From: an uncultured Clostridia bacterium
GTDB taxonomy: Bacteria > Bacillota_A > Clostridia > TANB77 > CAG-508
Direction of reading: 5' to 3'
Assembly: GCA_947624715.1 (NCBI GenBank)
Contig: CANQLO010000001.1
Coordinates: 62,001 to 126,000 of the forward strand
DNA length: 64,000 nucleotides
Below are positions 20,601-29,148 of this stretch, piece by piece. Made by a program: the position numbers and the translations under genes. The stretch's first letter is position 1, and every line of letters begins with the position of its first letter. The notes under the pieces were generated by a model that worked only from the letters and a program-made list of their open reading frames with translations, had not been told where the DNA came from and made no database searches.

Positions 20601-22332
20601 ATTCAGTTTGTGTTCCTTGTAATTTTAAATATATTTGCTTTCCTACCATTTTAAAATCTACTGGTATAAGCTCATCTTCATATACAAGTCTAGCATCTTT
20701 TAAAATGACATTTGATATCTGGTTTGGTAAAGTAATTAAAATTTCTGGATCTGTATATAAAGCATCTGTAATATCATTTTTTTTCAATGTTGCTGTTATA
20801 ACAACATTTTCGTTAGTTACAACTGTTGATAAATTATCTTTACTTATAGTAATAGTAGCATTTGATTGTGGCTCAATAAGTCCAATATTTTTTACTATAC
20901 AGTTATAAGATATCTGTTCTCCTTGTAATTTACCAAATACTTCAATTTTATTTTCTATACTTGTTGCATTAGATAAAGTTTCTTTTGTATAATTTAAATC
21001 TGGATTTATAGCTTTATCTATCTCTAAATTTAGTGTTCCTTCTTTCACAGGTTTACTAGTATAAAATTTTAACCCAAATTGATTTACATCCAATTGTAAA
21101 TTATCTTTATTTAATACTCCAAGTTCTATATTTTTTTGATCTAATACTTTAATCGTTCCTTCTTCACCTAATATTTCTATTAGATTATCTCTATCTATTG
21201 TTATTTTTTTATCTATAGATTCATAGTTTGATGGAAATTCTCTAATTTCTATTTCATCAATATAATCAATTATTCCTATATTTACTTTATAATTTGATTT
21301 ATATTGTGTTTCTAATTTACCATCTTGTTTGTTTAAGTTGGTATACATATAACCTTTATTTACTTCATTATCTCCATCAATACTTGTTTCTAATAGATTT
21401 CCGATTTCATCTTTTACGTGATATGAGAAATTTTCTGTTCTTTTTTCTAAAGTATTTCCTGAAGCTGTTTTTGCTGACATAACTGCTAAAGTTTCAATAT
21501 CCATTTCATCTGCTTGGGTATCATATATGTATGTAACTATATATTCATCACTTGAGTCCCATGCAACCTTATTGTCAGAAACATAATTTTTATTTATTAA
21601 AAGTACTTGATCTTGATATTTATAAGAAACATCATCTCCTGAAACTATTATTTTGCTTGGTTCTGCATTATTTACTAATGGTGCTAAAATCTGTATTGTT
21701 TTTTCTGTAATTGGCATAATATTATCTTTTAATCCACTTGAAATTACAAAGCTTATTAATGTTTTATTTTCATATTTTAAGTATCTTTTTAATTCTTGAG
21801 AAATATTACCTTCAACTTCTTTATCCCATTTTAAATTATTACTAATAATTTTAGAAATATTTTCTTCTTTGCCATTTTCATTTATATATGTAGCATTTAG
21901 GTTTATGTTGCTTTCTTTTTCAAAATAATCAGTATCCATTAATTCGCTTTTTTCAAATTCTATAGGAATAGAGAATTTTATGGATTCATCATTATTTATC
22001 TGACCTATTTCAAAAGTATTATCATCTATTTTTTCTACATCATTATTTTCTTCGATATCACCTATTTTGTAATTATTGTTTTCTATTTTTATTGTTCCAC
22101 CTTGTATATATCCGTCACCTACTACTGATAAATTAACATTCAATGATAATTGTTCATCCACATTTGCTGTATAAGAAGAGTTATCATTAATACTTGCACT
22201 AAATATAACATCTTCATCATCTTTATTTTCTGTTATTTCACTTGCAGCATAAACAGCAGCTGGTACAAAGTTTGTACCAATCAGTATCAAAGCTGTTAAT
22301 GATGATGTAATTCTTCTAAATAATGTATTCAT
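17626..22332 (-). CDS. Large DUF11/SdrD_B wall-associated protein (cassette 1, first gene)
   Basis: A 1,568 aa paralog of the 6585-11366 product. It has a signal peptide ending near VYAAS, repeated beta domains (TGRKTAQNVTLTVEKPED, ESKKPALINIFNKLPSEL), and an SdrD_B domain near residue 1222 (SISGKVWYDKNGNSAQDE) with a conserved Gly-Lys-Asn core. The end is a transmembrane helix with a basic tail (KLLEVKLKKYN) and no sorting motif, so it is probably membrane anchored. The start at 22332 has AAAGGAG 8 bases upstream. The next gene begins 21 bases after the stop. A shared leader motif lies about 165 bases upstream. No in-frame CGG. Confidence 0.8.
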   Translation of the reverse strand: MNTLFRRITSSLTALILIGTNFVPAAVYAASEITENKDDEDVIFSASINDNSSYTANVDEQLSLNVNLSVVGDGYIQGGTIKIENNNYKIGDIEENNDVEKIDDNTFEIGQINNDESIKFSIPIEFEKSELMDTDYFEKESNINLNATYINENGKEENISKIISNNLKWDKEVEGNISQELKRYLKYENKTLISFVISSGLKDNIMPITEKTIQILAPLVNNAEPSKIIVSGDDVSYKYQDQVLLINKNYVSDNKVAWDSSDEYIVTYIYDTQADEMDIETLAVMSAKTASGNTLEKRTENFSYHVKDEIGNLLETSIDGDNEVNKGYMYTNLNKQDGKLETQYKSNYKVNIGIIDYIDEIEIREFPSNYESIDKKITIDRDNLIEILGEEGTIKVLDQKNIELGVLNKDNLQLDVNQFGLKFYTSKPVKEGTLNLEIDKAINPDLNYTKETLSNATSIENKIEVFGKLQGEQISYNCIVKNIGLIEPQSNATITISKDNLSTVVTNENVVITATLKKNDITDALYTDPEILITLPNQISNVILKDARLVYEDELIPVDFKMVGKQIYLKLQGTQTEYSNIPTADGTVVRIVADLELDNLAVNSDEKVTMQYTNVARNELKSTEADVKIIAPTGFITSNEGTLSKTVSAITEDEVVEIPANDKEKQIKIGGKIVSNFKENVQGLSILGRIPSQESSKTDASEENLNSTFTTTMLTTINVEGIDADIYYSDNGNATYDLNNSENGWSLEAKDSSKSYLIIPKSEVMPAQKIVFSYNAKIPQNLNYENKAYSQYSIYYNNGAKDGIEKNSISSKILSIETERLPIIKTEITASDFYLNDEIKNGDNIYYGEYIKYIVKATNTGRKTAQNVTLTVEKPEDSQFYVEEEIENEDVYDNYFIYEPTLTKTIEKIDPGETVEATYVIRVSAQEGKSVTLRTEIKADNMLENSTASFENKMTDGTIEMRIFTFQKNESVRIGDEIEYKLSVNPYKINEFKNVTINIDIPKYIDIVNCEGGNYNEKTRVLSYYIESLEQYKTYTFTAKVMNSEEPSQEISLIAKATYDNAEKEIKSNTVSNTILDLKGFSATFSSNIKEKMLDTDTVEYYINVKNESKKPALINIFNKLPSELKLISYTVKNGENTYTRENGILNTTIYEKVEAGENIKVTIVAKPYILDSINQVKQIENNVSIKVNDLDLQVDKITQQIEGTSNYNTVVSSENQVETENIYSISGKVWYDKNGNSAQDENETKISSILLKLYDVNKQDYLKDEKGNDISVSTNDNGEYKFDNLYSGQYIVIANYDNKIYKIANYQAGELSSNEDNDFIETNKINVDKINASKINENIDTAASNVIELNGENIYNIDLGLMDIENFKITLNNKISKITVINGDNTETYEYDDFTANLKVDNKKIDNTVLVIEYLIEVKNEGNVDGYVTEVASKIQKGLSFVSELNQDWYINEDNEAINSSISDKLLKSGETEKLKLVLIKNENKKVGEVITNSSEIRGTYNQYGIEEIAKTKLEANKAKSAQIYLTESSTKYILQTLGISVSIIIVTFIIAFGCYKLLEVKLKKYN

Positions 22333-22496
22333 TTACTTCTCCTTTCGTTTACATAAATAATGATGTTTTATTCAACGTTATATGATTAAAGTCCTACATA
22401 TCAATATTTTTAATTTATATACTTTTAATCACATTAATACTAAAACACAAAATAAAATTTTTCAATATAGGCTTTCTTTAAATTCTTTCAAAGCTT

Positions 22497-22541
22497 TTAC
22501 GGAAGCTCTTAGTAGACTTTTAATATTAAATTTATGTTACA
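22497..22541 (-). promoter_or_regulatory. Conserved leader motif, copy 1
   Basis: On the minus strand TTGTAACATAAATTTAATAT is followed after 18 bases by TTCCGTAA, as in copy 2 at 11553-11598. Around TTCCGTAA, AGCTT and AAGCT can pair as a small hairpin. It lies in the 387-base gap between the adhesin start and the small gene at 22720, where nothing else is recognised. Confidence 0.5.
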
Positions 22542-22719
22542 ATTTTATGGCATTTTATTATTTTTTTGCTTATTTTGTGCCTCAAAACTGTGTACGCGTA
22601 AATGATTATAAAGTAATATTTAAGGAGAAATTTCTATCTAAAATTTTTTTTACTATGTTGTAACACTTTTTTATTTTATCTCATATAATAATATAGTTAT
22701 TATATTTATGGAGGTATAT

Positions 22720-23145
22720 ATGAACGATAATGATATGAATGAAATGTTTAAGAAAGCTCAGGCTATGATTCAAAATAATCAAATTCCAGATGATATAAAA
22801 AAAATTATAAATAATTTTCAAAATACATCTGTAAATAATGTACAAAGTAAAAACTTAAATAATCAAAATACAAACAATCAAAACGTCAATAATCAGAATA
22901 ATACCTCAGATAACAATCAAACTGAAAGTTCTATTCCAAATATTGATATAAATACTTTAATGAAAATGCAAAATATAATGTCCAAAATGAAAAACTCTGA
23001 AAATGATGATATGAGTAAACTTTTGCTTTCTTTAAAGCCTTATCTTAGAGACGATAAAAAGGATAAAATTGATGAATATATAAAGTTAATAAAAATGGGC
23101 AAGATGACTCAGCTTTTTGAAACTTTCGGCGGTGATAAAAATTGA
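22720..23145 (+). CDS. Conserved small Asn-rich protein of unknown function
   Basis: 141 aa. The start at 22720 is chosen because the earlier in-frame ATG at 22708 overlaps the GGAGG ribosome site at 22710-22714. The N-terminal 30 residues (MFKKAQAMIQNNQIPDDIKK) and C-terminal 55 residues (SKLLLSLKPYLRDDKKDKID) are helical and look conserved. They are joined by an Asn/Gln-rich low-complexity linker (residues about 35-75) that is likely disordered. No signal peptide or membrane segment. The next small gene overlaps its stop codon, so the two are translationally coupled. Function not recognised. Confidence 0.75.
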   Translation: MNDNDMNEMFKKAQAMIQNNQIPDDIKKIINNFQNTSVNNVQSKNLNNQNTNNQNVNNQNNTSDNNQTESSIPNIDINTLMKMQNIMSKMKNSENDDMSKLLLSLKPYLRDDKKDKIDEYIKLIKMGKMTQLFETFGGDKN

Positions 23146-23315
23146 ATTTAAAAGATATTATACCAATAGATGAAAACGGAAGAGTTCATCTATTTGGTTT
23201 TAGTTTTTATACAGATGATTTATTAATTATTGCAATAATTTTTTTCTTACATAAACAGCAAGTTGAGGACAAATTTATATATATTGCTTTATTTTTATTA
23301 CTCATAAATAGCTAA
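23142..23315 (+). CDS. Small membrane protein of unknown function, coupled to the upstream gene
   Basis: 57 aa from TTG 23142, which overlaps the upstream TGA (TTGA). A GGCGG ribosome site lies inside the upstream gene. The sequence begins NLKDIIPIDENGRVHLFGFS, then has two short hydrophobic stretches (LLIIAIIFFL and IYIALFLLLI), suggesting a hairpin in the membrane. It is too short for routine gene calling, but coupling, the ribosome site and coherent composition support it. Confidence 0.65.
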   Translation: MNLKDIIPIDENGRVHLFGFSFYTDDLLIIAIIFFLHKQQVEDKFIYIALFLLLINS

Positions 23316-23323
23316 ATAAAAAA

Positions 23324-23437
23324 CATAAATATAGTTATTTTCGAAAAGCCTTGGCCGCTACCAAGCGAAGCGCGCTGGAGCGGCAACCGTTAGGTTGACC
23401 AGCGACAACAAGTCTTGAAAAAATAACTATATTTATG
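23324..23437. repeat. GC-rich multi-hairpin element inside an 18 bp inverted repeat
   Basis: CATAAATATAGTTATTTT (23324-23341) and its exact complement (23420-23437) enclose about 78 bases of clearly GC-richer sequence. Inside, GCCGCT...AGCGGC continues into CC..AGCG/CGCT..GG as a roughly 12 bp interrupted stem, and AACC-GTTA-GGTT forms a second hairpin. It sits between convergent genes, so it can serve as a bidirectional terminator. The GC-rich insert exceeds what a terminator needs and could be a small mobile hairpin element or structured RNA. It does not match a tRNA cloverleaf. Confidence 0.7.
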
Positions 23438-23453
23438 TAATTAATTTTAATTA

Positions 23454-25511
23454 CTATCTTAAAGTTTGCATATATGACCAAACTGTTGTATCTTCTGTTA
23501 TTTGTGATGCGTTCATTCCTAAATACTGAGCAAATATTTCTCTTGCTACTGGTGCAGTATATCCTCCGTGAGCTCCATCTTTAACATATACAGCTACTGC
23601 TATTTCTGGATCGTCAAATGGTGCAAAACCTATAAACCATGCATTAGTTCCATTATTGGTTGAAGCTGATCCAGTTTTTCCTCCTACCTCAATATTAAAA
23701 TCTCTAAAATATGAATATGCTGTTCCACCATCATCACTTGTAACACCCTTCATTCCTTGCCTTATAGCAGCCAATATATCTGCACTTAAATCTAAATCAT
23801 TTCCACTATTTCCGTCTTTTTCTAATAATTGACTTACATATGATTCAATTTCATTTCTAGAAACTTGTGTACCATCTGCATTATTTATAGCCTTGATGAT
23901 TGTGACATTTATATTTTTTCCACCATTTGCAAGCATTGCAGTATATTTTGCCATTTGAAGTGGTGTGAAATCATTATATAATTGTCCTATTGCAGTTTGT
24001 ATCGTTTTTCCTCCAGTCCATTCACTATCAACCTCAGGTCCTGATAAAGTTCCAGATATTTCGTCTGGAAGCTCTATTCCAGTTTTTTGCCCTAAACCAA
24101 AGGCCTTAGCTACTTCCGTAAGCTTGTCTATTCCTGCTCTTCTTCCAGTTTCATAGAAAAAATAGTTACAAGAATGTTCTATTGCTTGAACAACATTTTG
24201 CCAACCATGTCCACCTCTTGCCCAACATGTTGGTTGATAATCGCTGTAAAATGTATATCTATAAGTATCATTTATTTTTGTATTTAAATCAATTGCCCCA
24301 CTTTCTAATCCTGCTATTGCTGTTACTAACTTAAAAGTTGATCCAGGAGCTGATTTATCAGATATTGCTTTATTTACTAGAGGGTGCCTTGTATCGTTTC
24401 TATAATTATCCCAATTAGCTTGACTTATTCCATCTGTAAATAAAGATGGATTATAATTTGGATAACTTGCCATTGCAAGTATCTCGCCTGTTTTAACGTT
24501 TACAACAACTGCTGAACCTTCATTAGCATTAGCAACTTCACCTAGTTTTCCGCTTCTCATATCCTCCAGATTCTTAGCTAATGCTGCCTCAGTTGCTCTT
24601 TGCAAATCAGCATCTATAGTTAAAACAACATCACTACCAGTTACGGCCTCTTGTGAAATATACTCATCAGTAACAACTCCGTCAACAGACATATCTATCT
24701 GTCTTATTCCATCTGTTCCTCTTAAATATTTTTCAAATACCTTTTCTATTCCTGTTTTTCCAATAATATCAGTTTGTTTATAATCTGGGTGTACTTTTAA
24801 ATCATCTTGAGAAATTGGTCCAACGTATCCTAATATATGTGAAGCAAGTTCTCCATAAGGATAAGAAACAGTTGGCTCAATATATGTGCTTATTCCTGGA
24901 AAACTTGAACCCATTTCATTAAATTTTGCATAACTTGCATTACTGATATTACTTGCAAGTTTTACTGATTTTGTATTGCTGTATCCATCTTTTTCTATTA
25001 AATATCTAAGAGTAATTATTTTTCTTGCATCTTGTACATTTTCAGTATTTACTTTATACTTTTCCTTATAATAATTAAAAGCAGTTTCAGCATCAAATGT
25101 ACTGTCTACATTATTATTCTTTTTCCATGAATCTACATCTATATCCTTAAATTCATAAGGTTCTACTTTAATAGGAAAATTGTCTATATATTTATCACCA
25201 TTTTCTTCAAGAGTTTTTGCTAATAATAAAAGTGAATTATTTAAAGTTTCATTATCAATTTTTGTCTTATAGATTTCCACATTATATAACATAGTTGTGG
25301 ATACTAATTTATTTCCTGTTGAGTCTAGTATATTACCTCTAGCAGCTGTAATAGTTTTTTCTCTTGAAAGTCTGGTGTTTGAAGTTTCTCTATACTCCTC
25401 ACCATGAACGATTTGCAAGTTAAATAAAGTAACTAGTAGTATTATACCAATGATATATACTATGGCTATTAAAATATTAAATCTTATTTTAGTGCCTTTT
25501 TTTTCTTTCAT
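23454..25511 (-). CDS. mrdA: Penicillin-binding protein 2, elongation-specific transpeptidase
   Basis: 685 aa, starting at ATG 25511 behind AAGGAGGAATA (a TTG five codons upstream lies before the ribosome site). It has a short cytoplasmic tail, one transmembrane helix (IAIVYIIGIILLVTLFNLQI), a PBP dimerisation domain and a C-terminal transpeptidase domain. Active-site motifs are SxxK as STFK (about residue 390), SxN as SCN and KTG in GGKTGSAS. It cross-links peptidoglycan during side-wall elongation together with MreBCD and RodA. It is the last gene of the mre operon, 43 bases after mreD. No in-frame CGG. Confidence 0.95.
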   Translation of the reverse strand: MKEKKGTKIRFNILIAIVYIIGIILLVTLFNLQIVHGEEYRETSNTRLSREKTITAARGNILDSTGNKLVSTTMLYNVEIYKTKIDNETLNNSLLLLAKTLEENGDKYIDNFPIKVEPYEFKDIDVDSWKKNNNVDSTFDAETAFNYYKEKYKVNTENVQDARKIITLRYLIEKDGYSNTKSVKLASNISNASYAKFNEMGSSFPGISTYIEPTVSYPYGELASHILGYVGPISQDDLKVHPDYKQTDIIGKTGIEKVFEKYLRGTDGIRQIDMSVDGVVTDEYISQEAVTGSDVVLTIDADLQRATEAALAKNLEDMRSGKLGEVANANEGSAVVVNVKTGEILAMASYPNYNPSLFTDGISQANWDNYRNDTRHPLVNKAISDKSAPGSTFKLVTAIAGLESGAIDLNTKINDTYRYTFYSDYQPTCWARGGHGWQNVVQAIEHSCNYFFYETGRRAGIDKLTEVAKAFGLGQKTGIELPDEISGTLSGPEVDSEWTGGKTIQTAIGQLYNDFTPLQMAKYTAMLANGGKNINVTIIKAINNADGTQVSRNEIESYVSQLLEKDGNSGNDLDLSADILAAIRQGMKGVTSDDGGTAYSYFRDFNIEVGGKTGSASTNNGTNAWFIGFAPFDDPEIAVAVYVKDGAHGGYTAPVAREIFAQYLGMNASQITEDTTVWSYMQTLR

Positions 25512-25553
25512 TATTCCTCCTTGCAAATATTGTAGATATCTAATAAAGTAAAA

Positions 25554-26087
25554 TTAAAAATATCTAGTAAGTAGTTTCTTATTTTTTAATAGATTTTCAA
25601 TATAATATCCTAATCTTTTCATACCTGGATATAATATAATTACAAGTAATATATTATATAGCGTTTCAACTAAAAGAGTAATTGCAAATGGTATTAATTC
25701 AACTGCAATACCAAATTTCAAGATATTTGCAACATACATACCAATCTCAAATATCATAGTTGCTCCCATAGTCATTAAAATAATTGTAACTCTACTATCC
25801 TTAGAAAAATTTTTGTCAAAATATTCTCCAAGTAAACCTATCAATCCTAAGAAAATACCTGTAAACCCAATACTTCTACCAACTAATATATCTATAAGAA
25901 ATCCTATTATTATTCCAAATATACCACCTATTTTCTTACCTGCAAAAAGTCCAAGAAATAATATAAATATAACAAACGTATTTGGCATTACTCCTCTAAT
26001 TGTAAACCACGAGAAAAAATTTATTTGTAAAAAATATATTATTAAAAATAATAATAAAATTATTAATATACCTTTGAGTTTTTTCAA
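25554..26087 (-). CDS. mreD: Rod shape-determining protein MreD
   Basis: 177 aa, start TTG 26087 with AAAGGAG upstream. It is almost entirely hydrophobic, with about five membrane segments (for example ILIILLLFLIIYFLQI and ITLLVETLYNILLVIILY). The family is recognised by topology and by its place between mreC and PBP2. It is a membrane partner of the elongasome that links MreC to the transpeptidase. Confidence 0.9.
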   Translation of the reverse strand: MKKLKGILIILLLFLIIYFLQINFFSWFTIRGVMPNTFVIFILFLGLFAGKKIGGIFGIIIGFLIDILVGRSIGFTGIFLGLIGLLGEYFDKNFSKDSRVTIILMTMGATMIFEIGMYVANILKFGIAVELIPFAITLLVETLYNILLVIILYPGMKRLGYYIENLLKNKKLLTRYF

Positions 26088-26126
26088 TTTCTTCTCCTTT
26101 TACTAAATTTTAGTTTTTAATTGTGG

Positions 26127-26942
26127 TTATTGATTTGTTATTACTAATACTGTCTCTAACTTTGAAAAATCAGTAGATGAACTTACATTTGCATATCTAT
26201 CTAACTCATTTTTTGTATTTACTACATCTGATATTGTTCCTATTAATATTCCTTTTGGGTATATTCCACCAAATCCTGATGTTACTATCTCATCACCTTG
26301 CAAAATACTTGTTTCTACTGGAATAGATGTTGCTCTTAGTTTCTTATTATCTGACATTGTTCCTTTAAGTAATATACTTTCTGATGATGTTGATAATGTT
26401 GCACTTACAGTACTTGCAGTATCAATAATTGTTTGTACTTTTGCTGTTTTATCTGTAACTGATAGAATTTTACCAACTAAACCTTGTTCTGATATAACAG
26501 GCATATTTTCTTGTATTCCGTCATTTGATCCTACATTTATAACAATTATTTTCTCGTAATTGCTATAACTTCTTTCTATTACATTTGCTGGAACTGCATT
26601 ATAATCTGCATATTTATTTTTTAGATTTACATATTCTTTTAAAGTGTTATTTTCTGATTTTAATATCTCAAGTTCTCTTAATTGCTCTTTTAGTTTAGAA
26701 TTTTCTTCTCTTAAACTAGATGTTTCATTTTTTAAAGTTTCTATATCACTTAGTTGCTGTTCATTTCCTGTTATTTTATTTTTTATATAGACATATCCAT
26801 TTTGAAAAGGCATAAAAAAACTATTAACAACTGTTTGGAATGATTTCATTTGACTTGTCCCAATATTAGATATTATAACAATAAGCACTAATACAACTAT
26901 TGTGATAACAATTCCAATTATACTTGTTTTATTATTTTTCAT
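26127..26942 (-). CDS. mreC: Rod shape-determining protein MreC
   Basis: 271 aa, ATG 26942 after GGAGGG. It has one N-terminal membrane helix (residues 7-26), a coiled coil (about residues 60-105, SSLREENSKLKEQLRELEI), then the paired beta-barrel MreC domain with VGSNDGIQENMPVISEQGLV and GGIYPKGILIGTI, both family hallmarks. It is an extracytoplasmic scaffold of the elongasome. It lies 71 bases after mreB in the same operon. Confidence 0.95.
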   Translation of the reverse strand: MKNNKTSIIGIVITIVVLVLIVIISNIGTSQMKSFQTVVNSFFMPFQNGYVYIKNKITGNEQQLSDIETLKNETSSLREENSKLKEQLRELEILKSENNTLKEYVNLKNKYADYNAVPANVIERSYSNYEKIIVINVGSNDGIQENMPVISEQGLVGKILSVTDKTAKVQTIIDTASTVSATLSTSSESILLKGTMSDNKKLRATSIPVETSILQGDEIVTSGFGGIYPKGILIGTISDVVNTKNELDRYANVSSSTDFSKLETVLVITNQ

Positions 26943-27013
26943 TATGCCCTCCTACCTTAATAATTTTTAGAAGCTTAATCTTTTATTATGCCTTTTAAAA
27001 TTTACAATTTTTA

Positions 27014-28039
27014 TTAATGTTTTCTATTTAATATAATTTTCTTTAATTTATCAAAATTTTCAAGTGTTTTTCCTGTGCCAATTACAACACATTCAAGTGG
27101 TGAATCAGCAATAAATGTTTTTACACCAGTCTTTTGTGTAATCAGTCCATCAATATTTCTAATTAATGCTCCACCACCCGATATATAAATTCCATTTTGT
27201 AATATATCTGATGCAAGTTCTGGTGGTGTATTTGATAAAGTATTTATTATAGCTTCTACTATTTCGCTTATTGGCTTTTCCATTGCTTCTTCAATTTGTT
27301 TTGAAGATATTTGAATAGTTTTTGGAAGTCCAATATCAATATCTCTTCCTCTAATTTCTTTTGTAATTTCTGTTACAAGAGGCATTGCACAACCTAACTC
27401 TATCTTTAAATTCTCAGCTTGTGCTTGACCAATTGCAATATTTTCTTTTCTTTTTAAATATGATATTATGGCTTCATCTATAGCATCTCCTGCTACTTTT
27501 ATTGATGTTGATGTAACTATTCCACCTAAAGAAATTACAGCAACTTCAGTAGTTCCTCCACCTATATCTACAATCATTTTTCCACTTGGTTCTAATACAT
27601 TAAGCCCAGCTCCAATTGCAGATGCCATTGGTTCATCTATTAAATGTACTTCCTTAGCTCCTGCTTGCAAAAAAGCTTCTTGTACCGCTCTTTCTTCTAC
27701 TTCTGTTATTCCTGATGGTACACCTACTACAACCTTTGGTTTACCAGCATTATATTTTTTGCAAACTTTTCTAAGCATATTTTTAAGCATAAGTCCTGTT
27801 GCTGTAAAATCCGCTATAACTCCTTCCTTCATTGGTCTTACGGCTCTAATATTCTCTGGAGTTCTGCCTAACATCTCTTTTGCTTCTGCTCCTGTAGAAA
27901 CAATATCTGATGTAGCATGATCTATTGCAACTACTGATGGTTCTCTTAAAACTATACCTTTTCCCTTTACAGTAATCAAAATATTAGCAGTTCCTAAATC
28001 TATACCAATATCTTTTGAACTAAAGTCTAATAATTTCAT
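27014..28039 (-). CDS. mreB: Cell shape actin homolog MreB
   Basis: 341 aa from ATG 28039 (AGAGGA upstream); longer starts add residues absent from the family. Actin-fold motifs are visible: phosphate-1 GIDLGTAN, phosphate-2 IDIGGGTTEVAVIS and the adenosine loop ISGGGALIRN. It is a membrane-bound filament that positions wall synthesis. Its start overlaps the 3' end of radC by 20 bases, which suggests translational coupling. Confidence 0.97.
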   Translation of the reverse strand: MKLLDFSSKDIGIDLGTANILITVKGKGIVLREPSVVAIDHATSDIVSTGAEAKEMLGRTPENIRAVRPMKEGVIADFTATGLMLKNMLRKVCKKYNAGKPKVVVGVPSGITEVEERAVQEAFLQAGAKEVHLIDEPMASAIGAGLNVLEPSGKMIVDIGGGTTEVAVISLGGIVTSTSIKVAGDAIDEAIISYLKRKENIAIGQAQAENLKIELGCAMPLVTEITKEIRGRDIDIGLPKTIQISSKQIEEAMEKPISEIVEAIINTLSNTPPELASDILQNGIYISGGGALIRNIDGLITQKTGVKTFIADSPLECVVIGTGKTLENFDKLKKIILNRKH

Positions 28040-28718
28040 TCTTAAAATCCTCTCTTGAAAATATACTTTCGTATTTATCATATCCAATTACAACATGGTC
28101 TAATAGCTTTATCTCAAGCATACTTGCAGCTTTTAATAACTTTTTTGTAAATTCTAAATCTTGTTTGCTTGGAGTTGGGTCACCACTTGGATGATTATGT
28201 ACAACTATCATTCTATTTGCTTGTAATCTAATTACCTCCAATAAAATTTGCTTTATTCCCACTCTTACTTGATCAATTTCTCCATTTGTAATATCAATGA
28301 TTTTTATTATGCTATTTTTGCTATTTAAAACTACTAATTTTAGAACTTCTTGTTTTTCAAATTTAAATTCTTCTATAAAAATCCTTGCAACATCTTTTGG
28401 ATATTTTATCTGCATACCAATTCCATTTTCTTGGTTCATTCTTTTTGCAAGTTCACATATTGCTTTGAGCTGAATTGCTTTTACTTTTCCTATTCCTTTT
28501 ATGTTCTTCAATTCTGCTAAAGATAAAATTTGCAATCCTTTTAAAGAATCAGACATCAAAAGAATTCTATTTGCTATATCAATAGAATTTTCCTCTTTTG
28601 TTCCATTTTTTATAATTATTGCCAGTAGTTCTGCATCTGATAACATTCTTTCTCCATATTTTTCAAGTTTTTCATATGGTCTTTCCAAAACTGGCAATTC
28701 TTTCATTTTTAGTGGCAT
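28020..28718 (-). CDS. radC: RadC-family JAB1/MPN protein
   Basis: 232 aa. It has an N-terminal helix-hairpin-helix region (ELKNIKGIGKVKAIQLKA) and a C-terminal metalloprotease-like JAMM motif, HNHPSGD, near residue 175. ATG 28718 follows AAAGGA. Despite the name no repair role is firmly established. It is conserved upstream of mreB in many Firmicutes, as here. Confidence 0.95.
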   Translation of the reverse strand: MPLKMKELPVLERPYEKLEKYGERMLSDAELLAIIIKNGTKEENSIDIANRILLMSDSLKGLQILSLAELKNIKGIGKVKAIQLKAICELAKRMNQENGIGMQIKYPKDVARIFIEEFKFEKQEVLKLVVLNSKNSIIKIIDITNGEIDQVRVGIKQILLEVIRLQANRMIVVHNHPSGDPTPSKQDLEFTKKLLKAASMLEIKLLDHVVIGYDKYESIFSREDFKNEIIRL

Positions 28719-28745
28719 TAATTTTCCTTTCTGCCCCCAAAATAA

Positions 28746-29003
28746 CTAAAATTTTCTGTAAATAAATACTGCAATTATTATACCTACAATACTTGATACA
28801 TTAATTTTAAACATTAGTCCTAATGTTAATTGTACTACTCCTAAATCTAAAGTAATTGGAGTTGAAAGTCCAAATTCTTGTCCATATGCTAACCAGCTAA
28901 GCCATGATACATCTTTAGTTAGCTCGCCTATTAATCCTCCTATTACTAAACCACATAATACAAATATTATTAGTACTAAAGTACCTTTTTCTCTTGTAAA
29001 CAT
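28746..29003 (-). CDS. DUF4321 small membrane protein
   Basis: 85 aa from ATG 29003, placed 4 bases after GGAGGT. The upstream in-frame ATG at 29015 overlaps that site and is rejected. Two membrane helices (LVLIIFVLCGLVIGGLIGEL near the start and INVSSIVGIIIAVFIY at the end) flank a short outside loop with a TPITLDLGVVQLTLG core. It is the first gene of the radC-mre-PBP2 unit and its role is unknown. The conserved TTCCGTAA element lies just upstream. Confidence 0.85.
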   Translation of the reverse strand: MFTREKGTLVLIIFVLCGLVIGGLIGELTKDVSWLSWLAYGQEFGLSTPITLDLGVVQLTLGLMFKINVSSIVGIIIAVFIYRKF

Positions 29004-29021
29004 TTTTACCTCCATCTTTTC

Positions 29022-29050
29022 TTACGGAAACGTGCTTTTTTATATTAAGT
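29022..29050 (-). promoter_or_regulatory. Conserved leader motif, copy 3 (mre operon)
   Basis: Minus-strand TTAATAT, 12 bases, then TTCCGTAA, ending about 19 bases before the DUF4321 start. It is shared with both adhesin cassettes but with 6 fewer bases between the blocks. Confidence 0.45.
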
Positions 29051-29148
29051 ATTATATATGTAATTGGATTTTTTTTCAATATATTTTGTTAAAAAGTATT
29101 TCTTTTTTATCTTTTCTGTGTTATATTGTATCATGCAAGGAGGACTTA

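Noticed and set aside
23341..23419. tRNA gene in the GC-rich core
   Set aside because: No acceptor/T-arm arrangement or GTTC-like T-loop; stems do not fit a cloverleaf.
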